Assembly: GCF_950023065.1 (NCBI RefSeq)
Contig: NC_088680.1
Coordinates: forward strand, 13,814,559-13,878,558
Length of the DNA stretch: 64,000 bases
Reading direction: 5' to 3'
Source of the DNA: Planococcus citri
Lineage: Eukaryota; Arthropoda; Insecta; Hemiptera; Pseudococcidae
The position numbers were made by a program, and so were the translations under genes. Within the stretch, counting starts at the first letter, position 1. Every line of letters starts with the position of its first letter. This document shows, piece by piece, positions 33,893-45,834 of the stretch. Below the pieces are notes generated by a model. It saw only the letters and a list, made by a program, of their open reading frames with translations. It had not been told where the DNA came from and did not search any database.

Positions 33893-34900
33893 ATGTCTCC
33901 TAATGTCACTAGACATGGGTATCCGATCCAATATTAACGAGAACAACTAAAGGTTAGAATAATAATGAAATGAACACCTAACATCATTATTCCGATGATA
34001 TTTTTATTGTACTAAAAGACATCAATATATTATTATAATTAATGTGTTTAGTTATAATATTCTCGACCTTCGTCCCAATATGTCAATCTAGGATCCTTGC
34101 CCTAAGATTGTTGCCGATCATGTAGTCCAATAGGACATCTATACCATCTGAAGATGATATAGGTAGGTGAAATAGGTATTAATCAACATACCTATCTACG
34201 AGTCAGGATCCTTGCCCTAGGCTCGTGGATACACGATAATATTAATTAATTATGCTAACTTATGATTAACCAGTGGAGACACCACCATGTAAGTACCTAC
34301 TTACCAAACACTGCCCGTCGTCACACCACCTCTTTCCCTTAGCCTACCCCAATAATAGTGGCTGTCGGTGGCTGCTTTACAAAGAGACACACGTAACACA
34401 CGCTCTACCTGATGATGTCCGGAATCATCTCAGATAGCCGCAAGAGATAAATAGGTATTCGCGATAGGTATTAATTACATTTACGTTAATTACTCTATTG
34501 ACGAATGAGTAAATCAATATAGAATTACCACACTAGAAGTGGAATAAACACGAGTTAAATGTCTCATCGAGAGACTTATACATTTAATTCGACACTATGA
34601 AGACACAATGCCACTTGATACCTTACGCTGCAGACGATAGAAAACAAGTGAGGCTCGTGGACAAATTCTCATACAGAGAAGCCACGATCCAGAAGATCTG
34701 AGCTCACCCCTTTTGTACATGATTGACAGATTTATGTACAAAACGGGTGTATTGTGTCAAGATACATGTACCAAGTGATTTATGTGCATATTAATTTATG
34801 CACCAATAGTTCCCACGTTATGACGATTCCCCTAACCAGGTAATCTTTCCGAGAATGTCCACCTAGAGGGTGAAGGCATATTACACTATATCAACATATT
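33893..34900. other. higher-complexity segment, possibly a solo LTR
   Basis: This kilobase differs from the AT-rich DNA around it. It has balanced base use, two copies of AGGATCCTTGCCCTA (near 34088 and 34206), and GGTATTAAT / GATAGGTATTAATTA phrases. It starts at TGTCTCC and could end near TCAACA, as an LTR would, but I find no matching 4-6 bp duplication or second copy. It could instead be conserved host sequence. Confidence 0.25.
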
Positions 34901-36190
34901 TTTTTTTGAGTTTTTGTGAACTTCAAAACTCGATGGGTTTATTTCAAATGTTTTTGGGACTTGCTGATTTTTTTCACGTTTCATTCTTTTGAATTTTCGT
35001 AGATACTATTTCCCAATTTTTCGACTAGTTTCTTCGAATATTCATGTTATCTGTTGTGTATAAATTTTTGCGAAATTTTCACAATTTTATCGTGAATTTT
35101 CGTGAGTTTTATTTTCAACTTTCGAAATTTTTTTTAAAATTTTAGTGCTTCTCACTCTAATTTTTTCGGACAAGTTTTTGAAATTTTAATACAATTTTTA
35201 TTCTGAAATCCTCGCGATTTTTTTCAACTTTTTAAATTTTAGCAGAATTTTTCTAATTTTTGGAGATTTTTTCATTGTGAATTTCGCTCTTGAGTATTTA
35301 CATATTATTCTTAGGGACATGATTTTTTGATGTTTTTCAACACCTATTCTCCAACTATTTTCCCTCTACAGATCTTGATCTTTCCTCTACTTCCTGTTTT
35401 GGCTATTTTCTCTCAATTTCAATAATTTGTTGTATTCTTTTCATTTTCGTTTGAAACGAGATTTTTGATGTCTTCTCGTGAATTTGAGGATTTTTTTCTT
35501 CCTGAAGCAGGGTAGGTCTAGGTACATATTTTTTTCGTATTCAAATTTTTAAAATGATTTTCACCGATCACTATTTTCCCAAATTTGGATTACAAGCCCT
35601 CCCTCCCCTCCCCTCCCTTTACCTTTGATTGTATAGTAAGTTTCCCGTTCTAAAATGATTCTTCTTGTCTACGGAATTTTTTCAATTTTATTGTTTATTC
35701 TTTCTCAAAAATTGAATAATTTTTTTCATCCAGTGTTCGCTTATGTCAAAATTTTTGCAATTTTACAATTATTGGTATTCTTGTGTTTAATTTTTTGAAA
35801 TGCGATTCTGGATAAGATTAAATTTCGTTCCTCCTTATTTCGATGGACTCCCCCCCCCCTCGTCTTTCAATTTTGCAATTTTTTTCAGTACTTCAACACA
35901 TTTTTCTGGTCACCTCTGTTTTTACATTAAACATTTCTTTGGTTATTTTCTGGTTACTTTTTGGTTACTTTTTCCAGCTTTTTTGGCTGTTAAAGTTACT
36001 TTTTTGAATAAAAATTCGAGTACAATAACTGAGGACGGCGAATTCAGTTCCGGTGTTAGATTTTCGTCACGAGCTTCCTTCTACTCAAAATACTCATTTT
36101 TGGGTTCAAAAATAAGCCAAAAAAGTCATAAAATTGTACGATTTAATTTTGAAAGTACGAAAAAAAAAAAAAAATTTGGCTTCTTGAATC
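34901..36190. other. no gene; T-rich sequence
   Basis: TTTTCAATTTT-type low complexity throughout. The 154-codon ORF (35800-36264) is Phe/Ser-rich and runs into the inverted repeat at 36192, so it is not credible as a gene. Confidence 0.55.
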
Positions 36191-36191
36191 T

Positions 36192-37632
36192 TACAAGGAA
36201 ACCTCTTGAGGTGTCACACTCCGATTTGAACAGGACCGTGATTTTTGGAAAGAGCATAGTCTAAAACCCCCAAAATCAAATTTTCAGCTGCCCGAGTTGA
36301 TTTTTCGATTTTTGGCGAATTTTTGAAAATTCAAAATTGACTGTTTTTTTGGCGATTTTATGCTTTTTTAAAAAAAAGTATACGTACTTGATCAATAAAA
36401 ATGGTCAAAATAAGTCCCAAAACTAATATTAATTACCCAAATCCAAATTTCACAATTTCCAGCCATTCTGGAGCCTCCAGAGCTATTTTTCAATTTCTCC
36501 AGAATTTTGAATTTGCTGCAGAAGGCGTGAATATGCAGTTGGGCTGCTAAGAATCGAGTTGTGTATTATACTCGGTCTGTTTAACGAGTTTATCTACATT
36601 TGAGTCGATTTTGAGGGTGACACCTCAAAAGTGGCTTTTTGACCAGCTTTTTTCAAAATTACAGAATTCAAAAAATCAAAAGTTTCCCGATTGTGTGGAA
36701 ATTTTTGAAATTCACGCGAATCGCTGTATTTTGTCTAAAACTAACCCCCCTCCTAATCCGAATTTCACCATTTCCAGCCATTCTGTAGCCTCCAGCGCAA
36801 TTTTTCAATTTTTCCAGAATTTTGAATTTGCTCCAGAAGGCGTGAATATGCAGTTGGGCTGCTAAAAATCGAGTTGTGAATTATACTCGACCTGTTTAAC
36901 GAGGTTATCTACATTTGAGCCGATTTTGGGAGTGACACCTCAAGAGAGGTTTTTTGACCAGCTTTCTTCGAAATTAAAAAATCCAAACAATCAAAAGATA
37001 ACTGTTCAAATTTCTGGAGAAATTGAAAATCGCGCTGGAGGCTCCAGAATGGCTGGAAGTTGTGAAATTTGAATTCGGGGAGGGGGTAGTTTTGGACAAA
37101 ATACAGCGATTCGCGTGAATTTCAAAACTTTCCACACAAACAGGAAACTTTTGATTTTTTGGATTTTTTAATTTTGAAAAAAGCTGGTCAAAAAGTCACT
37201 TTTGAGGTGTCACCCTCAAAATCGGCTCAAATGTGGATAAACTCGTTAAACAGGTCGAGTGTAATATACAACTCGATTTTTAACTGCCCAACTTCATATT
37301 CGCACGCCTTCTGGAGCAAATTCAAAATTCTGGAGAAATTGAAAAATCGCGCTGGAGGCTCCAGAATGGCTGGAAATTGTGTAATTTGGATTTGGGTAAT
37401 TAATATTATTTTTGGGACTTATTTTGACCATTTTCACTGATCAAGTACGTACTTGAAAAAAAAGCATAAATCGCCAAAAACAGACAATTTTGAATTTTCA
37501 AAAATTCGCCAAAAATCGAAAAATGAACTTGGGCAGCTGAAAATTTGGTTTTGGGGGTTTTAGACTATGCTCTTTCCAAAATTCGCGGTCCCGTTCAAAT
37601 CGGAGTGTGACACATCCAGAGGTTCCCTGTTA
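36192..37632. mobile_element. 1.44-kb inverted repeat (foldback) with ~630-bp arms
   Basis: The left arm (about 36192-36822) and right arm (about 37008-37632) are inverse copies. Tips: ACAAGGAAACCTCTTGAGGT versus the inverse ACAGGGAACCTCTGGATGT, then GTCACACTCCGATTTGAAC. Within the left arm a ~300-bp unit (CCAGCCATTCTG...GACCAGCTTT) is followed by a second direct copy that extends through the centre (36823-37007), so the structure mixes direct and inverted copies. No transposase. Target duplication is not clear. Confidence 0.88.
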
Positions 37633-39890
37633 GTAAACGCCCCAAATTTTCAATCGCAGCTTTTCAAAGGTTCACACACCCTTTAGTGTTCACTTCCGCA
37701 TCCAATTTTCAAAGAAAGAAAAAAAAAACTGGTAAAAACAATCATCTCTCCTACCGCGCTGGTCAACTCGAATTTTAATCTTTAAAAAAAGATCGCGTAA
37801 GACGTCGAAACTTTCGACATGAAAGCATTAATCATTCTGTTCGGATTTCGCCAAACTTGGTATGAAAGTTGCGAGAGCTAATTCCGCTGCAGCACTTTTC
37901 GCAAAAACGTCATTAAAACCGAATAATTACGTGTACAGGTGAGGCGAGAGTGTTGATATATCAAAGTGCTATAGTACATAATTGACGCTGCAGCCAGCAT
38001 CGCCGCATCAACTCGTGTTTTCCGATAGTTTTAAAACTTTCGAGTTTTCATCTGGTAGGTATCCTCTCTCTTTATCTCTTTTTCTCACTCACACGCACAC
38101 ACAAACACACACACGCACTCTTCCCTCATTCTCTATGTAATACGTATCCAGCAGTCTCATGCTAGCTGCAAGAGTAGTCGACGAGCCAGCCCAATATATT
38201 CTACATTTTCGTCAAGTTCAAAATAAACACGAAAATATATAAGTATAAAATTAAAATTTATGGCAGCGCACTTTCGGATTAGGACATACTATGCTATATA
38301 TGGGGGTAAAAAGTTGCTAAAATCTGAATAATACATAAATAAGCGTTTCTCTGCAGAAACGATAGAGATTACGCTGGCTGGCATTCATCCATCCCTCTTT
38401 CTCTCTCCTCGCCCATAGTTTCTTCTTTTCTAGGTCTCGTGTCATCTGTCGACATCGTATACGCTCACGTATGAGAGTTTCAACACGTTCAGAAAAAAAA
38501 AAAAACTAAAAAGCTGCAAAGGCAGCAGGTTGAGCAAGAGGAGGCGGTAACAACAGCAGCAGCAATCGTATCAAAACAGAGCAAACAACCTAATCTATTA
38601 TACAGTCGAGGCTAAAAAATGACACAATACGAGCTCACAGTTTCCTTCTACCGCTCGTGCAGGATAGCGATAGCTCACGAGGGGGCAGTCGAGGGAAGGG
38701 TGGGCTTGGAATGCTGTAAGAAATTTTCATATTTGTTAGTAATATGCGCTGGTTGGCGCGTCACCGATGCGATGATGGAAAATTACGCGTTTATACGACG
38801 AAGACTGAGCTTGTGTGCTTCGGTCGAAAGGTTCTATGTGTATTGGGGTTTTAAACGTTCTTCTTTTACAGCTTTTCCGGAATAAATTTCACAGCTGTAA
38901 CGCTGTAAGGTGGTCAGAGGGGGGAAAAAGCAGAAGATCAGACGTGATTTTGGGAAATTTTTATTAGAGGAGTGTTCCGTCATTTGTCTCGAGAACGGTG
39001 ATTCGTATAGTTTTGGAACGTTTTTATGTAAGTAATAAGAGTAATAATATTCGTCGTTTATTTTACGTTTTTCGTCGCATATGCTCGTTACGAGGCGTAA
39101 AATTTAATCATTAACGAGAACCAAGCCGATATATGGAAGAGAAGCACGATGGAGTGGGGTAATTTCAGCCTGTTTGAGAGATTTTTCGCATTTAGATAAG
39201 TACCTAAACCTATTAGACCATGCTGTTGTCAGATTTCGCCCGAAGGAGAAGTTATTAAACTATGAGTGAGCATCGTTTCGCGGTTTCCTGTACTACTCCA
39301 AGTCTGCTGTCTGCGAAATGGTCGTGGAAAAGGTTTCAACTGGCGAGGCATATGCTGAGAAACGACCGGCAACGATTCGCGAAGTAACATTAAACGCTGC
39401 AGTAGAGCGACGAGATAAGAATTAAGTACATACGACATGATAAACGTGCAATTAAATTATAAGGGTTTGTTGTACCCTATAGCCATGTCTATCTATGTGT
39501 ACGAGTTGTGCCTTGTAATTCTATCTCAGTCGTGTCAAAATCTCGGAATACAATTCGTCTTTTTTGGTCGCGTTTTGCGTTTTCCTTTCTTTGATAGACG
39601 TCGTTTTCGTTAAACCAGTTAATGCGATACGAAAATATGAAATTCGAGGCAATTTTCAGCGATGAATCGAACTGCAAGAGTGCGTTTTAGTTCTACAGAC
39701 GCTGACTGGAAATGGGAAGTGGGTATGTAGAGCAGGTGGTTGGATCGCGTTCTGTGATGATGTTGGAGGGGGCAGGGGGGGTTGAAGACGACCGAATTTG
39801 AATGAAAAGCTGAATTTATGCATCGAGAGGGATGTTTGGAGCTTTGGAGGATTTCATGTGAGGGGCACTCATTTAAAAGCTATGAATCAG
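37633..39890. other. unique intron-like sequence, no gene
   Basis: Higher-complexity host-style DNA with a CA-rich microsatellite at about 38088-38120 and CAGCAGCAGCAA near 38552. The 88-codon ORF at 38619-38885 is unrecognised and lacks supporting splice signals. Confidence 0.45.
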
Positions 39891-41740
39891 GACAGTTTGA
39901 CAATTTTGGCAAAAACGGACACTTTTTGACAATTATGACAAAAATTAACACTTTTTGACGATTGTGTCAAAAATTGACACTTTTTTGCCAATTTTGCCAA
40001 CAATTGACACTATTTGTCAATTCTGCCAAAAATCAACACTTTTGGCCAATTCTGCAAAAATTAACATTTTTTTGCCAACTTTGCCAAAATTTGACACATT
40101 TTTACCAGTCTGCCAAAATTGACACCTTTTGACAATTATGACAAAAATTGACACTTTTTGTCAATTCTGCCCAAAATTGACAATTTTTTGCCAATTTTGC
40201 CAAAATTTGCACTTTTTGACCAATCTGTCAAAATTGACTCATTTTGACAATTCTGTCAAAAATTGTACTTTTTGCTACGTCTGCCAAAAATTGACACATT
40301 TCTGGTCAGTTCTGCCCAAAATTGACACTTTTTGGCGATTTTGCCAAAAATATCATCTTTTTTGCCAATTCTGCCCAAAATTGACACTTTTTTGCCAATT
40401 TTGCCAAAATTTGCACCTTTTGACCAATCTGTCAAAATTGACTCATTTTGACAATTCTGTCAAAAATTGCACTTTTTGCTAAGTCTGTCAAAAATTGACA
40501 CATTTTTTGTCAGTTCTGCCCAAAATGGACACTTTTTGGCGATTTGGGCAAAAATGGCATCTTTTTTGCCAATTCTGCCAACAATTGACACTTTTTGCCA
40601 ATTCTGCCAAAAATCAACACTTTTGGCCAATTCTGCCAAAAATCAACACTTTTGACAAATTCTGCAAAAAATTAACACCTTTTTGCCAATATTGCCAAAA
40701 TTTGACACCTTTTTGATCAATCTGCCAAAATTGACTGCTTTTGTCAATTCTGCCCAAAATTGACACTTTTTTGCCAATTTTGCCAAAATTTGCACCGTTT
40801 AACCAATCTGTCAAAATTGACTCATTTTGACAATTCTGTCACAAATTGCGCTTTTTGCTACGTCTTTGACAATTCTGTCAAAAATTGCACTTTTTGCTAC
40901 GTCTGTCAAAAATTGACACGTTTTTTGTCAGTTCTGCCAAAAATCAATACTTTTGGCCAACTCTGCTAGAAATTAACACTTTTTTGCCAATTTTGCCAAA
41001 ATTTGCACCGTTTAACCAATCTGCCAACAATTGACACTTTTTGCCAATTCTGCCAACAATTGACACTTTTTGCCAATTCTGCCAAAAATCAATACTTTTG
41101 GCCAACTCTGCTAGAAATTAACACCTTTTTGCCAATTTTTCCAAAATTTGACACATTTTTGACCAATCTGTCAAAATTGACACCTTTTGACAATTCTAAC
41201 AAAAATTGACACATTTTCTGTCAATTCTGCCAAAAATCAACACTTTTGGCCAATTCTGCTAGAAATTAAACCTTTTTTTTGTCAAAATTTGACACCTTTT
41301 TAATCAATCTGCCGAAATTTCAACTTTTTGACAATTCTGACAAAAATTGACACATTTTTTGTCAATTCTGCCAAAAATTGACACTTTTTGGCGATTTTGC
41401 CAAAAATTGCACTTTTTTTGCCAATTCTGCTAGAAATTAACACCTATTTGCCAATTTTTCCAAAAATCAACACTTTTGGCCAATTCTGCAAACAATTAAC
41501 ACCTTTTTGCCAATTTTGCCAAAATTTTACACCTCTTTGATCAATCTGCCAAAATTGACACCTTTTGACAATTCTGACAAAAATTGACACTTTTTGTTAA
41601 TTCTGCCAAAATTGACACATTTTTGGCAGTTCTGCCCTAAATTTACAGTTTTTGAAAGTTCTGTTAGAAATTTACACTTTTTGTCAATTCTGTCAAAAAT
41701 GGACACTTTGGACACTTCTGCCAAAAATTGACACTTCGTT
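39891..41740. repeat. ~29-bp degenerate tandem array A
   Basis: Repeats of GACACTTTTTGCCAATTCTG + CCAAAAATT, most units 28-33 bp. The array starts sharply with GACAGTTTGACAATTTTGGC, as does array B at 48955. It stays open in several frames because the monomer lacks stops in most frames, which produces Phe/Cys/Gln- or Lys/Asn-rich ORFs on both strands. These are not genes. Confidence 0.95.
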
Positions 41741-42200
41741 ACAATAGGCGCTTTTTAATTTTTTTTTACAAAAATTTAAAGTTCTAATTTTATTGGCTTG
41801 AGATATGGATTCGTAATGGTTTTTGAAAAACCACGGTACCTAGATAAAAAATTGTAACTCAAAGAAAGTGGTTAACCAAATGTTATATAATTATATTTCA
41901 CTCTCGATAATTTGTGAAAAGCAAAGTTAGCTAGATGTAGAATAATCACTCACATGCTGGTGTTTTCAAATAAAAAATTTTTTGTTTTTTTCCATTTCTT
42001 CAGTCAAACTTTAAAATTTTCTATTCATTCTTTTTTTTCGAAATTTTGAATTTTTTCTTCATTTTTTTCTAGTTTTATTTTTAAAAAAAGTGCTGGGTCT
42101 ATCTCCTTCCTCCCGCTTTCATCCCTAAATCAAAACAGTTTTAAAAAATTATATCTGTAACCAAAGGAAATTGCAAAAAAATCCTGATTTTTTTTCCATA
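41741..42200. repeat. 3' flank of array A, duplicated after array B
   Basis: GAGATATGGATTCGTAATGG, then TTTTTGAAAAACC and GCAAAGTTAGCTAGATGTAG, through a CTAAATCAAAACA tail, match 50491-50905 in the same order and orientation. Array and flank therefore form one repeated unit of about 2-2.3 kb. Confidence 0.88.
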
Positions 42201-43807
42201 TTGTAAATAATCTGTCAGTTGCCAACACAAATTCGACCGCGACATATGAATTGAAATCACGTTAATTTCAAAATTAGGCGGACATCTTTTTGTGCTGTAA
42301 TGCTTTAAAAGCTGTACAAAAACATCACAGGGCACACTGCAAGGTATACGTATTGCGTACGTGTGTAGGTGGATGATACAGATATACACGTTGGTAAAGT
42401 GGTAGCTATACTCGTATAAGTGCAGAAAAGGATATATTACAGCTACGGTATTACTTTTGTGTGTAGCAGCATAGAGTGTATAGTATATGGTACGGGTACT
42501 TTACTCACCTATCCATTCTATGAAGTACGAGAGAGATGGTTTTGTAAGGAAGGGGGGAGGGTATTACAACTTGAAACTTTTTATTCCCTCGAGTGAAAAT
42601 TTTCAAACGCTATACCATTTAGCTCGATAAGTATAGCATTATCTTTTATCACGATAGATGACGTCATTTCTTGTGTAACCATCGTCGTCGTCGGCCCAAG
42701 AGCCGCGGCCCAATTATACCGAGCATTTGACCACCATGGCCACGGTGTACGGGTCCGGCTGCGGTCAACGCGTTCCGATCGAATAACGTGTACTTAGACC
42801 TAATTGCTTGCTCGTATTTTAGAGTTTTGGCGAAATAAAGAGTATATAGGTAGTTCCATAAGGCATCGTTATGTGCACGAGCCAGAGCCAAGAAGACAAT
42901 AATAAGTCGTTTTTCGTTTATAGAGACAATTAAAATTGAGTCTGTCTTGGCTTTGGAGTATAAAATTCGTGCGACAATTATTCCATCCTGAAAGTACTGC
43001 GTTTTGTCGTTAAAACACATGTGCATTTTACGTTCTATTTCTTGATGGCTCTTTTGAGTACAGAAAAATACGAGTCAATACACTTTGGAGCTTTTTAATT
43101 TTTTTTAGAGAAAATCTCCTTACAGAATGAAGTTTTTTTTTACTCTTTGGATGGTGTAGAGATGAATGAGGGAAAAAAGAGAGAAAGTACGAACCTTTGG
43201 TATTGCTGTTCGTGTGCTTGCGTCAACATATTTCTATATATTAAACCGTCACCGTGACGTATACTTTTGATCGATGTTGTGTCGACTCGACTGTTTTGAA
43301 AACCTTACCCTTTGCCTTGCACGAAATCGTGTTCTCTAAGGCTGCAACATTTTACCAGAAATGAGAAAATATTCTGCAATAGGCTAACTACATATACTGG
43401 CGAATAAAGAAATTAATTTAGGTCTTGCACATGGTAAGTGGAATTAACGTATAGATATGCGAATCTCAATCACCGGTTCGTATCGCGAGTTTCATCTACG
43501 ATTTCCTCGAGTTGAACGATTTTCTGTTTATTAATAAAACGAGAAAATGTGCCACTGTCTCGATGAATGACCACTGACCGGTAAGCTAGTTTTTCTTTCG
43601 TTTCCTGTCTGTCTGATGCGCGATGCGTGAGCGTGACAGCAAATAAATCTTTCTACCGAGTTGACCTAGTGTTTTGTAATACATTGCTTTCTTTTTGTCT
43701 TTTTATACCCGGACTTGAACGTTTTCGTTTTTAAATAAAATTGAAAAAAATTATGAAAACCGTGAAAATTTGCCATTAAAATATGTAGAAGCTTTCTTGG
43801 TTGTTTT
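42201..43807. other. unique intron-like sequence; GC-rich patch at 42660-42790
   Basis: Host-style DNA. A CRE-like TGACGTCA (42659-42666) is followed by a GC- and CpG-rich patch with CACCATGG at 42732-42739. The + frame from that ATG is only 16 codons. The minus strand is open for 120 codons (43026-42664) but has no recognisable domain. It might be a promoter or enhancer; no gene is called. Confidence 0.35.
42659..42666. promoter_or_regulatory. CRE-like palindrome TGACGTCA
   Basis: A full 8-bp CREB/ATF-type site at the edge of the only clearly CpG-rich, GC-rich patch of the local host sequence. A single site can occur by chance in 64 kb. Confidence 0.25.
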
Positions 43808-43848
43808 GTGAAAGGTTACTTCAAATAGATGTTTCCATTTCTCATAAT
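43808..43848. repeat. repeat module left of the LINE insertion
   Basis: Matches 8702-8740 and continues after the LINE at 45835. The last 12 bases, ATTTCTCATAAT (43837-43848), are the left target-site duplication. Confidence 0.85.
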
Positions 43849-43919
43849 TTAATATTTTATTTATTGATTTATTGAAGGAACAAAAGAAGCAATCTGCTAC
43901 AAAAAAGTAACATTCAGCT

Positions 43920-45790
43920 TACACGTGGTTTTAAGATTGAAATCTTACTGGTAGGTCCAATACATGACATCTACGTAGACACTGTAGACAGTATATCTCT
44001 TCATCACAATTCAAAAGATTTTTTACTAATACATTGTCATGGTTAGAAATTCTTTCTTGATAGATGTTACTTCTTGTGGATATCTTTGATTTCACTAGGT
44101 ATTTCCAAATCTTCAAGAATTGTGCTATTCTTCACATACCACGGCGCATTTATAAGTTTTCTTAGAATTTTGTTTTGGAATCTTTCAATGATCAGGATAT
44201 TGGATTCCCTAACTGAACCCCATAGTCAATACCATAGGACCAAATCGGTTAGAATAAACATTCAGTGAATCGTTCAATTTCAACAATGACACCTAATCCA
44301 GAACCACAGCCCTCCACTGCTATGCTCACAGCAACACCATTTTTTGAAAAAAAGGAACCTCAGCTCTGGTTTCAGCGGTTGGAAGCTGTTTTTGATCTCT
44401 GCCAAATCAAGGATGAAAAAGTCAAATGTATGTGGGTCCAGGCCAAACTAGATTCAAACTCAATGGCAGATATCAGGGATTTTTTCGACAATCCACCCGA
44501 GGATGATCCATACCAAAAAAAATTAAAAAACGCATGATAGCCGAATTCACAGATTCAAAAGAGAAGAATGCTAGAACACTGTTACAGGATGTTGTGCGTT
44601 TCTTGGACCGGCTCCCTGAAAAAAATTGTTTCGTCTTAACTGCCAGTAATGATAAGCTCAATGAAATTGCAACCCTCGCTGATAGGATGATGTAGTCTTC
44701 AGGTAAAGATTCATTTATCAATGCTATACATTCTACGTCAACAAATTTGCCGCCTACACCGCCCTCTTCATTTCCTGATCCAAACACCCAACTTCTACAG
44801 GCTATGATTCAACAGTTAGCCCAACTTTCAGCATCTGTCATTGAAATGAAAGGAAGAATGGATCAAATCAAAGGAAAAACTCAGCACCAATCCTGCCACA
44901 ATCTTGTTTTGTTGATTCAGCATATCAGTTCCAAGAATATAATAAAGTGATTTGAATTTTTTGTCAAGTTGAGTTCTCTTCTTCAGAATATGATCTCTCC
45001 ATGTAAGATGGTTATCAAGATGTAATCCCAGATATTTGACGACGTTTGTTCAAAGTATTTCAGCATTATTAAACCGATTTTTTTGGCATTGATTTTGATT
45101 CTGCATAGACACCATTCATGTATTGCATTTAAGTTGTTTGGTAATTTGTCCATTGCAACATCTGGATCAAAATCTTGCTTGTGGTAATTGCAGTGTCGCC
45201 AGCAAATGTTGCCATTGTGACGTCACTTGTTCAAGGGATGTTACCTGTGTAGAGAAGATATAATATTGGGCTCAATACACTTCTTTGCGGTACTCCTGCT
45301 CGGATTGTTCTGAAGTCAGAGAAAGCAACATCGTATTTGACTCTGAATTTTCTATCACTGAGATAGTGAGCCAGAAGATTGTGTAGCTTGTCTGGAAGAT
45401 GGTTTTCAAGTTTCATTAAGAGATCGATACACAATCAAAAGCTTGGCTTACACCAAGGAAAGCTGCAGCACAAATTTTTTTTATCTTTGAGAGAGTTGTT
45501 TAATTTTTTTGATGAGACGATGTACTTGCTGAATAGTATTGTGTTTCGAATGAAATCCAAATTGGTGGTCTGGCATCAGCCTTATATTTTCCAGAATTGG
45601 CCATAGTCTTTGTAAAACTAGTTTTTCAAAGATTTTAGATAGGATTGGTAATGCTAATAGGTCTGTATGATGAGGTTTCATGTTCTGGTTTTCCTGGTTT
45701 ATGGATGAGAATAACTTCAGCATACTTCCATTGGTTGGGATAGAATCCAGTCTTAAGTATTGTGTTAAAAATTTGTGTAATATACCAAAT
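43920..45790 (-). pseudogene. Jockey-like ORF2 (reverse transcriptase) remnant
   Basis: In coding order on the minus strand: WKYAEVILIHKPGKP and SSYRPIS (about 45750-45660); LPILSKIFEKLVLQRLWP and HQFGFHSKHNTIQQVHRLI (45650-45510); LSDRKFRVKYD and GVPQRSVLSPILYLLYTGNI (45370-45231); MATFAGDTAI, the catalytic FADD box with one Asp changed to Gly; VKYLGLHLDNHLTWRDHI (about 45030); then, after the inserted gag, PIWSYGIDYG, ERFQNKILRKLINAPWYVKN and the CLRRCHVLDLPVRF C-terminus (43931-44250). There are several frameshifts and stops, so it cannot be active. The order and motifs match Jockey-clade ORF2 downstream of the endonuclease. Confidence 0.88.
44250..44900 (+). pseudogene. gypsy-type gag fragment inside the LINE
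   Basis: Frame from 44265: TPFFEKKEPQLWFQRLEAVF, then VQAKLDSNSMADIRDFFDNP, PEDDPYQKKL. A +1 frameshift near 44520-44530 leads into KRMIAEFTDSKEKNARTLLQ, then FLDRLPEKNCFVLTAS and KLNEIATLADRMM, a stop, and a Pro/Gln-rich tail. The WF-LE-F, NPP-DPY-LK and ELA-AD pattern is that of insect Ty3/gypsy gag (capsid) proteins. A piece around the usual PSQ-L segment is missing. No LTR, protease or polymerase is seen, so only an internal gag piece of about 650 bp is present. Confidence 0.8.
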
Positions 45791-45834
45791 CAACCAAGGT
45801 GGAAATTCTTCAACTGATTGATTATTTCATTTAT

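Larger units (their letters stand above)
43849..45834 (-). mobile_element. 5'-truncated Jockey-like LINE with 12-bp target duplication
   Basis: Minus-strand LINE of about 1986 bp flanked by ATTTCTCATAAT on both sides (43837-43848 and 45835-45846). Its 3' end (left, 43849-43880) is A-rich on the coding strand, with AATAAA-like words. Its 5' end lies inside the reverse transcriptase, so it is strongly 5'-truncated, as is usual for target-primed reverse transcription. It carries a gypsy-type gag fragment at about 44250-44900 in the opposite orientation. The unfilled target is present at 8729-8740. Confidence 0.9.

Noticed and set aside
35800..36264. 154-codon + strand ORF
   Set aside because: Phe/Ser-rich low complexity that runs into the left arm of the inverted repeat; no conserved motif.
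40129..41724. Phe/Cys/Gln-rich and Lys/Asn-rich ORFs on both strands
   Set aside because: They are translations of the ~29-bp tandem repeat, open in several frames; no start context, domain or consistent frame.
39891..41740. CRISPR-like look of short regular repeats
   Set aside because: The units are contiguous and degenerate with no unique spacers, and the rest of the window is eukaryotic.
42664..43026. 120-codon minus-strand ORF over the GC-rich patch
   Set aside because: No recognisable domain; the GC-rich patch alone can explain the open frame. Kept only as a regulatory candidate.
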